From positions 1-7,948 of the forward strand of contig CALADR010000252.1 in NCBI GenBank assembly GCA_937890845.1: a stretch of 7,948 nt of DNA. Reading direction: 5' to 3'. The stretch's first letter is position 1. Each line of letters begins with the position of its first letter. Of this stretch, positions 1 through 6,695 are shown piece after piece. Position numbers and translations under genes: made by a program. The notes beneath the pieces are model-generated. The model did not search any database. It was given only the letters and a program-made list of their open reading frames with translations, and was not told the DNA's origin. Source of the DNA: an uncultured Bacteroidales bacterium (GTDB lineage Bacteria > Bacteroidota > Bacteroidia > Bacteroidales > UBA932).

Positions 1-498
1 TGTTCTGAAATCTCCTACAGTGACTTTGAAGTAAGGATTTACATGATTTCTATATGCAGGGATTTCCGGATATTGTTTTCTGAATTCTTTTACCATATTT
101 TCTGAAGCTACTCTGGAGGACTGCTTGTTGTCAAAGAAAATCCTTACCCTGTAACCTTCTATGGTACGTGTCTGGTTTGAATTTATATGATTCATCATCC
201 CTGTGCGAATGAACGACGACTGATGTACTTTCACATCGGCATTGTCTCCTTTTGTCTTCGATGGCATTAAATCAAAAATTATTTTGCCTGCCAAAGTGCT
301 GTCCACTTTATCAGCAAACCTGATGATAGTGGAATCTGCATATATATATCCCTCAGGAGCCTGCAGACTGTCAGTGACCTCCATGGCAGGATTCTTGGTG
401 CCTGGAAACAGGCGGTCTTGTGCCGATGTGTATGATACGTTTGAAAAGAATGCCGCAGCGGCAACGGTTATTGCTATTATTTCTTTTATGAACTTCAT
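1..498 (-). CDS. SPOR-domain secreted protein, 3' end cut by window edge
   Basis: The first 166 residues are visible; the C-terminus lies beyond the window start. The protein begins MKFIKEIIAITVAAAAFF, a basic then hydrophobic signal peptide with likely cleavage after SYTSA (about residue 26), so it should be exported to the periplasm. From about residue 112 it reads EGYRVRIFFDNKQSSR, then an AY/YP-rich helix region, then NPYFKVTVGDFRT. This is the pattern of SPOR domains, which bind denuded glycan strands of peptidoglycan; the visible part ends near the close of that domain. Residues 27-111 match no domain I can name. The ATG lies 5 bp after the stop of the upstream lipoprotein gene, so the two are almost certainly one transcript. 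Family assignment rests on motif recognition; role in cell wall or division is inference. Confidence 0.72.
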   Translation of the reverse strand, partial: MKFIKEIIAITVAAAAFFSNVSYTSAQDRLFPGTKNPAMEVTDSLQAPEGYIYADSTIIRFADKVDSTLAGKIIFDLMPSKTKGDNADVKVHQSSFIRTGMMNHINSNQTRTIEGYRVRIFFDNKQSSRVASENMVKEFRKQYPEIPAYRNHVNPYFKVTVGDFRT

Positions 499-503
499 TG
501 TCT

Positions 504-995
504 TTATTTCTTTATGTTTCTTATCAGATCGGCAACCGGTATTCTCTTTAATGTAACACCTTTGGCTATGCCCTTGCCCAATTTGGCCTTGAAACTGGCA
601 GTGACAGTGAAGGCTTCAGGTCCCGAGTTGTGCAGGAAAGACATTACGGCCAGAGGTGAAATTCCCGGAGCCAGTTCCATTTTCCCCTTTACTGTCACTG
701 TGGATTCGCACCGTCCTTCTATAATCAGAGGTTCGGCATAGAATTTTCCGATGGTTTCGCCATATCTTTCCACAATGCCTTCTATGTCGCTGATTCCGAT
801 GTCTTTGGCAGGATTGAATATAGTTACGGAAATGACAGCATCTGCTGTTTTCAAGCCGGATATTCCAAATGATTCTACTTTTGTTGAAGATATCCTGATA
901 TTTCTCAGGTCCTTAATACTCGAGCATCCCGTACTTGCCAGCATAAATGCAAATACAGTAAAATATGTGATGATTTTTAATGCTTTGTTCTTCAT
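504..995 (-). CDS. LEA2-like lipoprotein
   Basis: The product has 163 residues. The N-terminus MKNKALKIITYFTVFAFMLASTGC is a lipoprotein signal peptide with lipobox STGC and lipidation at Cys24, so the mature protein (about 140 residues) should be membrane anchored. The body alternates beta strands, with ISVTIFNPAKDIGISDIEG followed by YGETIGKFYAEP and a TVTVKGKMELAPG strand. This resembles the LEA type 2 / water-stress-hypersensitivity fold: an 'NPxxxxI.I.di.g' entry, a 'GxxIG' turn and a closing strand. It is the first gene of a minus-strand pair, 5 bp upstream of the SPOR protein, and has its own promoter at the divergent region shared with miaB. Small bacterial LEA2 lipoproteins have no settled biochemical role; an envelope-structural role is inferred from the partner. 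The first ATG is used, giving an intact signal peptide. Confidence 0.7.
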   Translation of the reverse strand: MKNKALKIITYFTVFAFMLASTGCSSIKDLRNIRISSTKVESFGISGLKTADAVISVTIFNPAKDIGISDIEGIVERYGETIGKFYAEPLIIEGRCESTVTVKGKMELAPGISPLAVMSFLHNSGPEAFTVTASFKAKLGKGIAKGVTLKRIPVADLIRNIKK

Positions 996-1053
996 TTTAT
1001 CCTATCAAAAAATTTCTATGATAAAATTTTTATGTTCGGTTTCATAATATTAC

Positions 1054-1068
1054 ATCTTTGCAAAGATA
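1054..1068 (-). promoter_or_regulatory. Promoter -7 box inside a palindrome, driving the lipoprotein/SPOR pair
   Basis: On the minus strand positions 1068-1061 read TATCTTTG, an exact match to the Bacteroidetes TAnnTTTG -7 element, about 66 bp upstream of the lipoprotein ATG. The box lies in a perfect 14-bp palindrome, ATCTTTGCAAAGAT (1054-1067). No convincing TTTG -33 element is seen at the usual spacing, only a CTTTT stretch. The palindrome may simply reflect the box or may be a regulator site. Confidence 0.5.
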
Positions 1069-1091
1069 GAAAAAAATACATATAAAAGTCG

Positions 1092-1099
1092 TATCTTTG
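1092..1099 (+). promoter_or_regulatory. miaB promoter -7 box
   Basis: TATCTTTG matches the Bacteroidetes sigma-factor -7 consensus TAnnTTTG exactly. Transcription would start near 1105, leaving a leader of roughly 70 nt before the miaB ATG. The -33 TTTG is not obvious at normal spacing; the nearest TTTG (1057-1060) is too far upstream. It points away from the minus-strand box at 1061-1068, so the two form a divergent promoter pair about 25 bp apart. Confidence 0.5.
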
Positions 1100-1102
1100 C
1101 CG

Positions 1103-1157
1103 ATGGCTTCTCTGTTTTGCAGTGGAAGCCATAATATAATTTCTGTCCGTGAGGACA
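1103..1157 (+). promoter_or_regulatory. Structured miaB 5' leader with two hairpins
   Basis: Two hairpins lie between the -7 box and the miaB start. The first has an 8-bp perfect stem, ATGGCTTC (1103-1110) with GAAGCCAT (1125-1132), and a 14-nt loop. The second has a 5-bp stem, TGTCC (1144-1148) with GGACA (1153-1157), closed by GTGA, a GNRA tetraloop. Neither is followed by a T-run, so they are not terminators. Together they occupy most of the predicted leader. They could be an RNA regulatory element or a stabilising 5' structure; I do not recognise a known riboswitch. Confidence 0.4.
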
Positions 1158-1177
1158 ATATAAAGTAAATTTTAGAG

Positions 1178-2539
1178 ATGAACAACATAAGACCATTGAC
1201 AGACCCTTCGAAACCTAAGGTTTATATAGAGACCTACGGGTGTCAGATGAATGTAAATGACAGTGAAGTAATCCTTTCGATTCTTCAGGATGCGGGATAT
1301 GTCCTGACTGAAAATATGGACGAGGCTTCAGTTATTCTGGCCAATACATGTTCCATAAGGGATAATGCAGAGCAGCGTATCTGGGGACGTATAGAGCAGT
1401 TCCGCCTGCAGAAGCGCAGAAGAGAAGGAGTGATCATAGGAATAGTGGGATGTATGGCAGAGCGTCTGAAAGACAAACTGCTAGATACGCATATTGTGGA
1501 TCTGGTAGCTGGTCCCGATTCTTACCGCAGTCTGCCTGGCCTGCTTGCTGACATTACGCCTGATTCTCCGCAGATGAATGTACTTCTTTCACATGAGGAG
1601 ACATATGCTGACATATCTCCTGTTAGAATGGATAAGAACGGAGTTTCTGCATTCATATCCATAATGAGGGGTTGTAACAATGTATGTTCTTATTGTGTAG
1701 TACCATACACCAGAGGTGCTGAAAGAAGCCGTAATCCGGAATCAATAGTCAGGGAGGCGGAAGAACTTTTTGCAAACGGTTATAAGGAGGTATGTCTTTT
1801 GGGACAGAATGTGGATTCCTATTATTGGAAAGACAAGGAACTGGCAGACAGGGATGTGAATTTTGCTGGCCTTCTGGAAATGGTGGCCAAGGTAAGTCCG
1901 GAACTCAGGGTGAGGTTTTCTACATCCCATCCGAAAGATATCAGCGATGAGGTTATCTATACAATGGCCATGTATGACAATATCTGCAAACATATACATC
2001 TTCCGGTCCAGTCAGGAAGTGATGTCATGCTTGAGAAGATGCGTCGCAAATATAACAGGGAGTGGTATCTTGAAAGGGTTTCAAAAATACGTTCAGTGAT
2101 GCCGGGATGCGGTCTTACTACAGATGTAATCGCAGGATTCTGCGGAGAGACTGAGCAGGACCACAAGGATACCCTGTCTCTTATGGAAGAGGTTTGCTTC
2201 GACAGTGCTTTCATGTTCCAGTATTCGGAGAGACCAGGTACACTGGCTTCCCGGAAATATGCCGATGATGTCCCTGCTGAGGTAAAGACTGAAAGATTGA
2301 ACGAAATAATCGCACTTCAGAACAGAATGAGCCTGAAGAGCAATGAGAAGGAAATAGGCAAAGTGTTCAAGGTCCTTGTAGAGGGAGTTTCAAAGAGAAA
2401 CAATGAGGAGCTGTTCGGAAGAGCCAGCAATAATAAGGTGTGCGTTTTCCCGGCCGGAGGTCACCGTATAGGAGATTATGTGGAAGTCAAGGTACTTTCC
2501 TGCACTTCTGCCACACTTATCTCCGAATTAGTTAGATAG
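1178..2539 (+). CDS. miaB: tRNA-2-methylthio-N6-dimethylallyladenosine synthase MiaB
   Basis: This 453-residue radical-SAM methylthiotransferase converts i6A at position 37 of tRNAs reading UNN codons to ms2i6A, using two 4Fe-4S clusters and S-adenosylmethionine in the cytoplasm. The N-terminal MTTase domain carries the three auxiliary-cluster cysteines: Cys22 in YGCQMN, Cys58 in NTCSIRD and Cys92 in VGCMAERL. The radical-SAM CxxxCxxC is Cys166, Cys170 and Cys173 in RGCNNVCSYC, followed by VVPYTRGAERSR. Downstream are HLPVQSGSD and GLTTDVIAGFCGETE, both typical of the family, and a C-terminal TRAM RNA-binding domain from about residue 385. YGCQMNxxDSE and VVPYTRG separate MiaB from RimO and MtaB. 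Length matches the family and all catalytic residues are present. The gene is monocistronic, with its own promoter and a strong terminator; only a weak AGAG precedes the ATG. Confidence 0.96.
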   Translation: MNNIRPLTDPSKPKVYIETYGCQMNVNDSEVILSILQDAGYVLTENMDEASVILANTCSIRDNAEQRIWGRIEQFRLQKRRREGVIIGIVGCMAERLKDKLLDTHIVDLVAGPDSYRSLPGLLADITPDSPQMNVLLSHEETYADISPVRMDKNGVSAFISIMRGCNNVCSYCVVPYTRGAERSRNPESIVREAEELFANGYKEVCLLGQNVDSYYWKDKELADRDVNFAGLLEMVAKVSPELRVRFSTSHPKDISDEVIYTMAMYDNICKHIHLPVQSGSDVMLEKMRRKYNREWYLERVSKIRSVMPGCGLTTDVIAGFCGETEQDHKDTLSLMEEVCFDSAFMFQYSERPGTLASRKYADDVPAEVKTERLNEIIALQNRMSLKSNEKEIGKVFKVLVEGVSKRNNEELFGRASNNKVCVFPAGGHRIGDYVEVKVLSCTSATLISELVR

Positions 2540-2584
2540 TATTTTAAATTCTTAAGATTTGCTGTCTGGGAATATTTGATAGAA

Positions 2585-2627
2585 AAGAATCCGTCCTTTG
2601 TTTTGCAAGGATGGATTCTTTGCGTTT
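2585..2627 (+). terminator. Intrinsic terminator of miaB
   Basis: A 14-bp stem, AAGAATCCGTCCTT (2585-2598) pairing with AAGGATGGATTCTT (2607-2620) with a single G-U pair, encloses an 8-nt loop 46 bp after the miaB stop. The tail TGCGTTTC is only modestly T-rich, but the A-rich foot and T-ending right arm are typical of Bacteroidetes intrinsic terminators. It separates miaB from the glp operon. Confidence 0.75.
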
Positions 2628-2643
2628 CTAAGGTAATTTCCAA

Positions 2644-2700
2644 GAAACTGTTTAAAATTTTTTCATCATAAAAGATTTTGAAAAAATTTTAAACAGCTTC
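2644..2700. repeat. Long AT-rich inverted repeat upstream of glpK
   Basis: Two 22-nt arms (2644-2665 and 2679-2700) pair at 21 of 22 positions around a 13-nt centre; the core CTGTTTAAAATTTTTT is perfectly mirrored. The only mismatch is A2647 opposite C2697. The right arm ends 6 bp before the -7 box at 2707, so it covers the place where the -33 element should be. It lacks a 3' T-run, and a separate terminator already ends miaB. An operator for a glycerol- or lipid-responsive regulator, or a copy of an interspersed repeat, are both possible. Confidence 0.6.
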
Positions 2701-2706
2701 TAAATA

Positions 2707-2714
2707 TATTTTTG
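2707..2714 (+). promoter_or_regulatory. glpK-glpF-cls promoter -7 box
   Basis: TATTTTTG fits TAnnTTTG. It is the best -7 candidate between the miaB terminator and glpK and would give a leader of roughly 70 nt. No clear -33 TTTG is present at normal spacing; that zone is filled by the right arm of the inverted repeat, suggesting either an activator-dependent or an operator-covered promoter. Confidence 0.45.
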
Positions 2715-2758
2715 TAAATTCAGCCTCCATAACCGAAATTGACGCAGGTCAGCCGGAG

Positions 2759-2778
2759 TGTGGGATAGAGGTCTCACA
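2759..2778 (+). promoter_or_regulatory. Leader hairpin just before glpK
   Basis: TGTGGGA (2759-2765) pairs with TCTCACA (2772-2778), including one G-U pair, around the 6-nt loop TAGAGG. The stem ends 12 nt before the ATG at 2791. This placement favours 2791 over the in-frame GTG at 2758, which would put the hairpin inside the coding region. It may influence translation initiation. Confidence 0.35.
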
Positions 2779-2790
2779 TTGTTAAAACAA

Positions 2791-4317
2791 ATGAAAGTTA
2801 TGGATATTAACACTAATTCACCAGTGCATGAGCAGTATATTCTTGCATTGGACCAGGGTACAAGCAGTTCAAGGGCGATAGTTTTCGACAGAACAGGAAA
2901 AATACGGTCAGTCTCTCAGAAAGAATTCCCTCAGTATTTTCCCAAGCCGGGGTGGGTGGAGCATAATCCTATGGAAATATGGTCTTCGCAGGCATCTGTC
3001 ATAGCGGAAGCTATTACATCAATAGGAATAAACGGCAAGAATATCGCCGGAATCGGAATTACCAACCAGAGGGAGACTACAATAGTTTGGGATGCCAGGA
3101 CAGGAGAGCCTGTTTATAATGCTATAGTATGGCAGGACAGAAGGACTTCAGAATACTGTGACTCTCTTAAGGCTGATGGTCATACCGAATACATCAGGGA
3201 GAAGACGGGACTGATCGTCGATGCGTATTTCAGTGCCACAAAGGTAAGATGGATTCTGGAAAATGTACCTGGTGCGCGGGAGAAAGCAGAACAGGGTCAT
3301 TTGCGATTCGGAACAGTAGATACGTGGCTGATTTGGATGCTGACCCGCGGCGAAGTCCATGTAACTGATATGAGCAACGCTTCCAGGACGATGCTTTTCA
3401 ATATCCACAGCTGCAGGTGGGACGAGGATTTGCTGAAACTTTTCGGCATACCGGCTTCGATGATGCCTGATGTGCGTTCTTCAAGTGAAATATATGGATA
3501 TACCAAGACTACAATTTTCGCCCATGCCGTTCCGGTGGCCGGTATAGCAGGTGACCAGCAGGCTGCGCTCTTCGGCCAGATGTGTACAGATCCGGGAACA
3601 GTGAAGAATACATATGGAACCGGTTGTTTCCTGCTTATGAACAGTGGTGAAAAACCTATCAAATCTGCAAATGACTTGCTTACGACAGTGGCTTGGAATG
3701 CTTCAGGAAGAATGAATTATGCCCTTGAAGGAAGTATATTTGTAGCAGGTTCAGTAGTTCAGTGGCTGCGTGACGGACTTGGTGTCATAAGGTCTTCATC
3801 TGATGTTGAGGCCCTGGCTGCCAGTGTTCCGGACAATGGGGGAGTCTATTTCGTTCCGGCTCTTACAGGGCTTGGTGCCCCATATTGGGACCAGTATGCC
3901 AAGGGAAGTCTTTACGGCATAACCCGAGGAACAACAGCAGCCCATATAGCCCGTGCGGCTCTTGAGGGAATAGCTTTCCAGACTATGGATATAGTTAATG
4001 CCATGCAGAAGGATTCAGGCATTCCTATAAGGGAACTGAAAGTAGATGGAGGTGCTTCGCGCAACAATCTTCTTATGCAGTTCCAGGCAGACATCTTGGG
4101 TATTCCTGTGATCCGTCCGGCCGTCACGGAAACTACGGCCCTTGGAGCGGCTTATCTTGCTGGTCTTGCAGTAGGGTACTGGTCATGCCTTGATGAAGTG
4201 AAGAGCCAGTGGACAGCAGAGTGCAGGTTCGAGCCTTCTGCATCTGCGGAGTTTGTAGCCCGTGAAAAGGAAGGATGGGCAGAGGCAGTTTCGAGGACAC
4301 TTACACAAAACAGATAA
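2791..4317 (+). CDS. glpK: Glycerol kinase
   Basis: This 508-residue FGGY-family cytoplasmic kinase converts glycerol and ATP to sn-glycerol-3-phosphate. The N-terminal nucleotide-binding motif is LALDQGTSSSRAIVFD (residues 18-33). Glycerol-contact residues of E. coli GlpK (Arg83, Glu84, Trp103, Tyr135, Asp245) fall at Arg94, Glu95 in NQRETT, Trp114 in AIVWQDRRT, Tyr146 in DAYFSATK and catalytic Asp255 in AGDQQAALFGQ. KNTYGTGCF (272-280), PALTGLGAPYWD (356-367) and the C-terminal FGGY signature LKVDGGASRNNLLMQF (416-431) complete the set. The HPr-phosphorylated histidine loop of Gram-positive GlpK is not seen. I chose ATG 2791; the in-frame GTG at 2758 adds unconserved residues across a hairpin, and ATG 2800 (505 residues) is also possible. 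It is first in the operon, 4 bp before glpF, so glycerol capture and entry are made together. Confidence 0.96.
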   Translation: MKVMDINTNSPVHEQYILALDQGTSSSRAIVFDRTGKIRSVSQKEFPQYFPKPGWVEHNPMEIWSSQASVIAEAITSIGINGKNIAGIGITNQRETTIVWDARTGEPVYNAIVWQDRRTSEYCDSLKADGHTEYIREKTGLIVDAYFSATKVRWILENVPGAREKAEQGHLRFGTVDTWLIWMLTRGEVHVTDMSNASRTMLFNIHSCRWDEDLLKLFGIPASMMPDVRSSSEIYGYTKTTIFAHAVPVAGIAGDQQAALFGQMCTDPGTVKNTYGTGCFLLMNSGEKPIKSANDLLTTVAWNASGRMNYALEGSIFVAGSVVQWLRDGLGVIRSSSDVEALAASVPDNGGVYFVPALTGLGAPYWDQYAKGSLYGITRGTTAAHIARAALEGIAFQTMDIVNAMQKDSGIPIRELKVDGGASRNNLLMQFQADILGIPVIRPAVTETTALGAAYLAGLAVGYWSCLDEVKSQWTAECRFEPSASAEFVAREKEGWAEAVSRTLTQNR

Positions 4318-4321
4318 ACCA

Positions 4322-5068
4322 ATGGAACTGACTTTGATGACAAAATGTATTTTTGAGTTCATCGGTACGATGGTGCTCATACTTCTCGGTGACGGCGTCG
4401 TGGCTTCTAATGCACTGGCCAAGTCAAAGGGGCAGAACGGAGGATGGATAGTCATAACTATGGCTTGGGGTTTTGCAGTCATGTGTGGAGTTTTCATTGC
4501 CGGACCATATTCCGGAGCACATCTCAACCCTGCTGTTTCCATAGGTCTTGCTGCTGCCGGACAGTTCCCGTGGGCTTCAGTTCCAGGATATGTTGCAGCA
4601 CAGTTTCTCGGCGGTTTTGCCGGAGCCATGCTTGTCTATATATTCTACAAGGACCATTTTGATGCTACTGATGATGCCGAGTCGAAACTTGCAGTCTTCT
4701 GCACGATGCCTGCTATCCCTAATAGGTGGAGGAATCTTTTCTGCGAGTTCGTAGGTACTTGGCTGCTTGTATTTGTGATACTGGCATTCTCCAATAAGGA
4801 AAATACACCTGAACTCGGTATGGGAAGTCTTGGAAGTTTTCCTGTTACAATGCTTATAATGTCGATAGGAATGTCTCTCGGAGGAGCTACGGGATATGCC
4901 ATAAATCCGGCACGAGACCTGCCTCCGCGCATTGTCCACGCATTGCTTCCTATTAAGGGAAAGAGGGATAGCGGATGGAGCTACAGCTGGATTCCTGTGC
5001 TTGGTCCTGTTTTAGGCGGGGTATTTGCTGCATTGACATATTTGTGTGTATATGATTGTGTTATTTGA
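4322..5068 (+). CDS. glpF: Glycerol uptake facilitator (aquaglyceroporin)
   Basis: This 248-residue, six-helix inner-membrane MIP channel lets glycerol diffuse in for GlpK. Both half-helix motifs are present: HLNPAV (Asn69-Pro70-Ala71) and INPARD (Asn195-Pro196-Ala197-Arg198). Asp199 directly after the second motif is the aquaglyceroporin hallmark. Aligning to E. coli GlpF (Trp48, Gly191, Phe200, Arg206) gives a selectivity filter of Trp49, Gly183, Tyr192, Arg198, the wide glycerol type rather than the narrow water type; Phe to Tyr is the only change. The loop between helices 3 and 4 (about residues 110-138) is long and charged. ATG 4322 starts 4 bp after the glpK stop; an upstream in-frame extension would run into glpK and is rejected. 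The stop TGA shares its A with the ATG of cls, so translation is probably coupled to both neighbours. Confidence 0.93.
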   Translation: MELTLMTKCIFEFIGTMVLILLGDGVVASNALAKSKGQNGGWIVITMAWGFAVMCGVFIAGPYSGAHLNPAVSIGLAAAGQFPWASVPGYVAAQFLGGFAGAMLVYIFYKDHFDATDDAESKLAVFCTMPAIPNRWRNLFCEFVGTWLLVFVILAFSNKENTPELGMGSLGSFPVTMLIMSIGMSLGGATGYAINPARDLPPRIVHALLPIKGKRDSGWSYSWIPVLGPVLGGVFAALTYLCVYDCVI

Positions 5069-6507
5069 TGCTTAGTATTTTTACAAACGTCTTTTCGATA
5101 CTCTATTTTCTGCTTGTAGCAGGAACCATAGTTATCATACTTACCGACAATCAGGATTCGGGACGTAAAGTTTCCTGGATTCTGGTTATCGGTCTTTTGC
5201 CTGTTTTCGGCCTTATCTGTTATGGTGTTTTCGGGTTTAATTGGCGAAGGGCCGGCTTTTTCCAGAAGAAGCACAAGAATTTTCTCAAGATGTTCAGTGC
5301 CAATGCTGACGACCGGATCAAGACTTTGCTTTTCGGACATGCGGTTGAGGAAAAAATCCGTCCGGAGTACAGAGAACTGGCCAGACTGCTCGCCAGAGTG
5401 GATAAAATCACTGTGAGCGATGACAACGAAATAGAGATAATCACTTCAGGTCAGAGAAAGTTCGAGGCTTTGACCGAGGACTTGCGAAATGCCAAGGATC
5501 ACATCCACATGGAATATTTCTATTTCAAGAAGGATGACGGCAGCCGTAAGATAAAGGAACTTCTGATGCAGAAGGCCAGAGAAGGGGTGAAAGTCAGGTT
5601 CATACACGAGAATATTGCAAATATTGATATCAATCCGAGATATTACAACGAAATGAAAAAGGCCGGAGTCGAGGTGGTTCCTTTTACCAGTACACGTATC
5701 ACCCACCTGACTATAGGAGCCCAACTCAACTATAGGGACCACAGGAAGATAGTCGTTATTGATGGAAAAATAGGATATTCCGGAGGAATGAATATCAGTG
5801 ATGATTATTTTATCCGTTGGAGGGATACTCACATGAGGATTACGGGAGAGGCGGTGTCAAGCCTGCAGTATAGTTTCCTCAATTCGTTCGTGAGTTCCGG
5901 AGGAGTGATTGAAAAGGATCTCAGGCGTTATTTTCCGGAGCATATAAAGGTATCTCCCGCCACTCTCATGCAGATCGTTCCGGACGAGCCTGACAACCTC
6001 TGGCCCGTACTCCAGATGGGTGCGGTCTGGGCTGTCCAGCATACCAGCAGGTATATTTACATTCAGACGCCATATTTTGTGCCACCGGAGCCTCTTCTTC
6101 AGGCCTTGAAATCAGCAGCCCTCAAAGGGGCCGACGTGCGTATTATGATACCGGAAAAGGCTGATTTGAGCTATATGGGGCCTGCCAACCGCTCGTTCTA
6201 TGGCGAATGTCTTCAGGCCGGAATCCGGATTTATGAGAAGACCGGAAACTTTATCCACTCCAAGACACTTGTATCGGACGACTATCTTTCCATTCTTGGT
6301 TCGGCCAATATGGATTACCGCAGTTTCGAAATCAATTATGAGATAAATACTTATATCTATGACGAAAAGGTAGCGCGGGAGAATCGCGATATTTTCCTGA
6401 AGGATATGCAGCAATGTAAGGAATTTACTTACAGCCAGTGGAAGAAGACCAAGTGGCATATGCGTATCCTCCAGTCAATCATACGTCTTTTCGCCCCGCT
6501 TCTGTAA
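5068..6507 (+). CDS. cls: Cardiolipin synthase, ClsA type, two HKD domains
   Basis: This 479-residue membrane enzyme of the phospholipase D family condenses two phosphatidylglycerols to cardiolipin plus glycerol. Two N-terminal hydrophobic segments (about residues 7-26 and 36-56) anchor it, with the PLDc_N-type NWRR turn after the second. The first HKD motif is His225-Lys227-Asp232 in YRDHRKIVVIDGKIGYSGG; the second is His397-Lys399-Asp404 in FIHSKTLVSDDYLSILGSAN. TPYFVPPE (334-341) and the C-terminal RLFAPLL are typical of bacterial Cls, and the length is close to E. coli ClsA. The ATG at 5068 overlaps the glpF stop by one base (TGATG). An in-frame TTG at 5056 lies inside glpF and is unlikely. 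Last gene of the operon. Both catalytic sites are intact; ClsC-type use of phosphatidylethanolamine is not suggested by the two-TM, ClsA-like layout. Confidence 0.93.
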   Translation: MLSIFTNVFSILYFLLVAGTIVIILTDNQDSGRKVSWILVIGLLPVFGLICYGVFGFNWRRAGFFQKKHKNFLKMFSANADDRIKTLLFGHAVEEKIRPEYRELARLLARVDKITVSDDNEIEIITSGQRKFEALTEDLRNAKDHIHMEYFYFKKDDGSRKIKELLMQKAREGVKVRFIHENIANIDINPRYYNEMKKAGVEVVPFTSTRITHLTIGAQLNYRDHRKIVVIDGKIGYSGGMNISDDYFIRWRDTHMRITGEAVSSLQYSFLNSFVSSGGVIEKDLRRYFPEHIKVSPATLMQIVPDEPDNLWPVLQMGAVWAVQHTSRYIYIQTPYFVPPEPLLQALKSAALKGADVRIMIPEKADLSYMGPANRSFYGECLQAGIRIYEKTGNFIHSKTLVSDDYLSILGSANMDYRSFEINYEINTYIYDEKVARENRDIFLKDMQQCKEFTYSQWKKTKWHMRILQSIIRLFAPLL

Positions 6508-6631
6508 TCTTTGGTATAACTACTCACAATGAAACAGATTCTTATGTGCGTAAAGGTATTCGCTGCAGCTCCTTGCGGAGATTCAATATGTCATAAACAG
6601 AATATATGGAATTTGACAGTCCTTATGTTTT

Positions 6632-6653
6632 TTCAAATTCTTGAATGTTTTTT
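6632..6653 (+). terminator. Possible weak terminator of the glp-cls operon
   Basis: TTCAA (6632-6636) pairs with TTGAA (6641-6645) around ATTC and is followed by TGTTTTTT (6646-6653). The stem is short and AT-only, so this is a weak candidate. The 188-bp gap between cls and the convergent lipoprotein gene otherwise holds no clear terminator and no convincing gene. Confidence 0.28.
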
Positions 6654-6695
6654 GTTTAGCTTTTTACCATACTTTATCTGTCTGTGGCCCATAAA

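Noticed and set aside
2758..2790. Upstream GTG start for glpK adding 11 residues
   Set aside because: The added residues are not typical of GlpK, the start is GTG, and the segment forms a leader hairpin; ATG 2791 gives a normal-length enzyme.
3297..3662. Long minus-strand open frames opposite glpK, glpF and cls
   Set aside because: They lie antisense to strongly conserved coding sequence, show no domain or start signal, and are frame shadows.
4262..4321. Longer GlpF start inside glpK
   Set aside because: The added residues are basic and polar, translated from the glpK 3' end in another frame, and would precede the first membrane helix; ATG 4322 fits the operon spacing.
5056..5067. TTG start for cls inside glpF
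   Set aside because: ATG 5068 overlaps the glpF stop by one base, a standard coupling arrangement, and needs no rare start.
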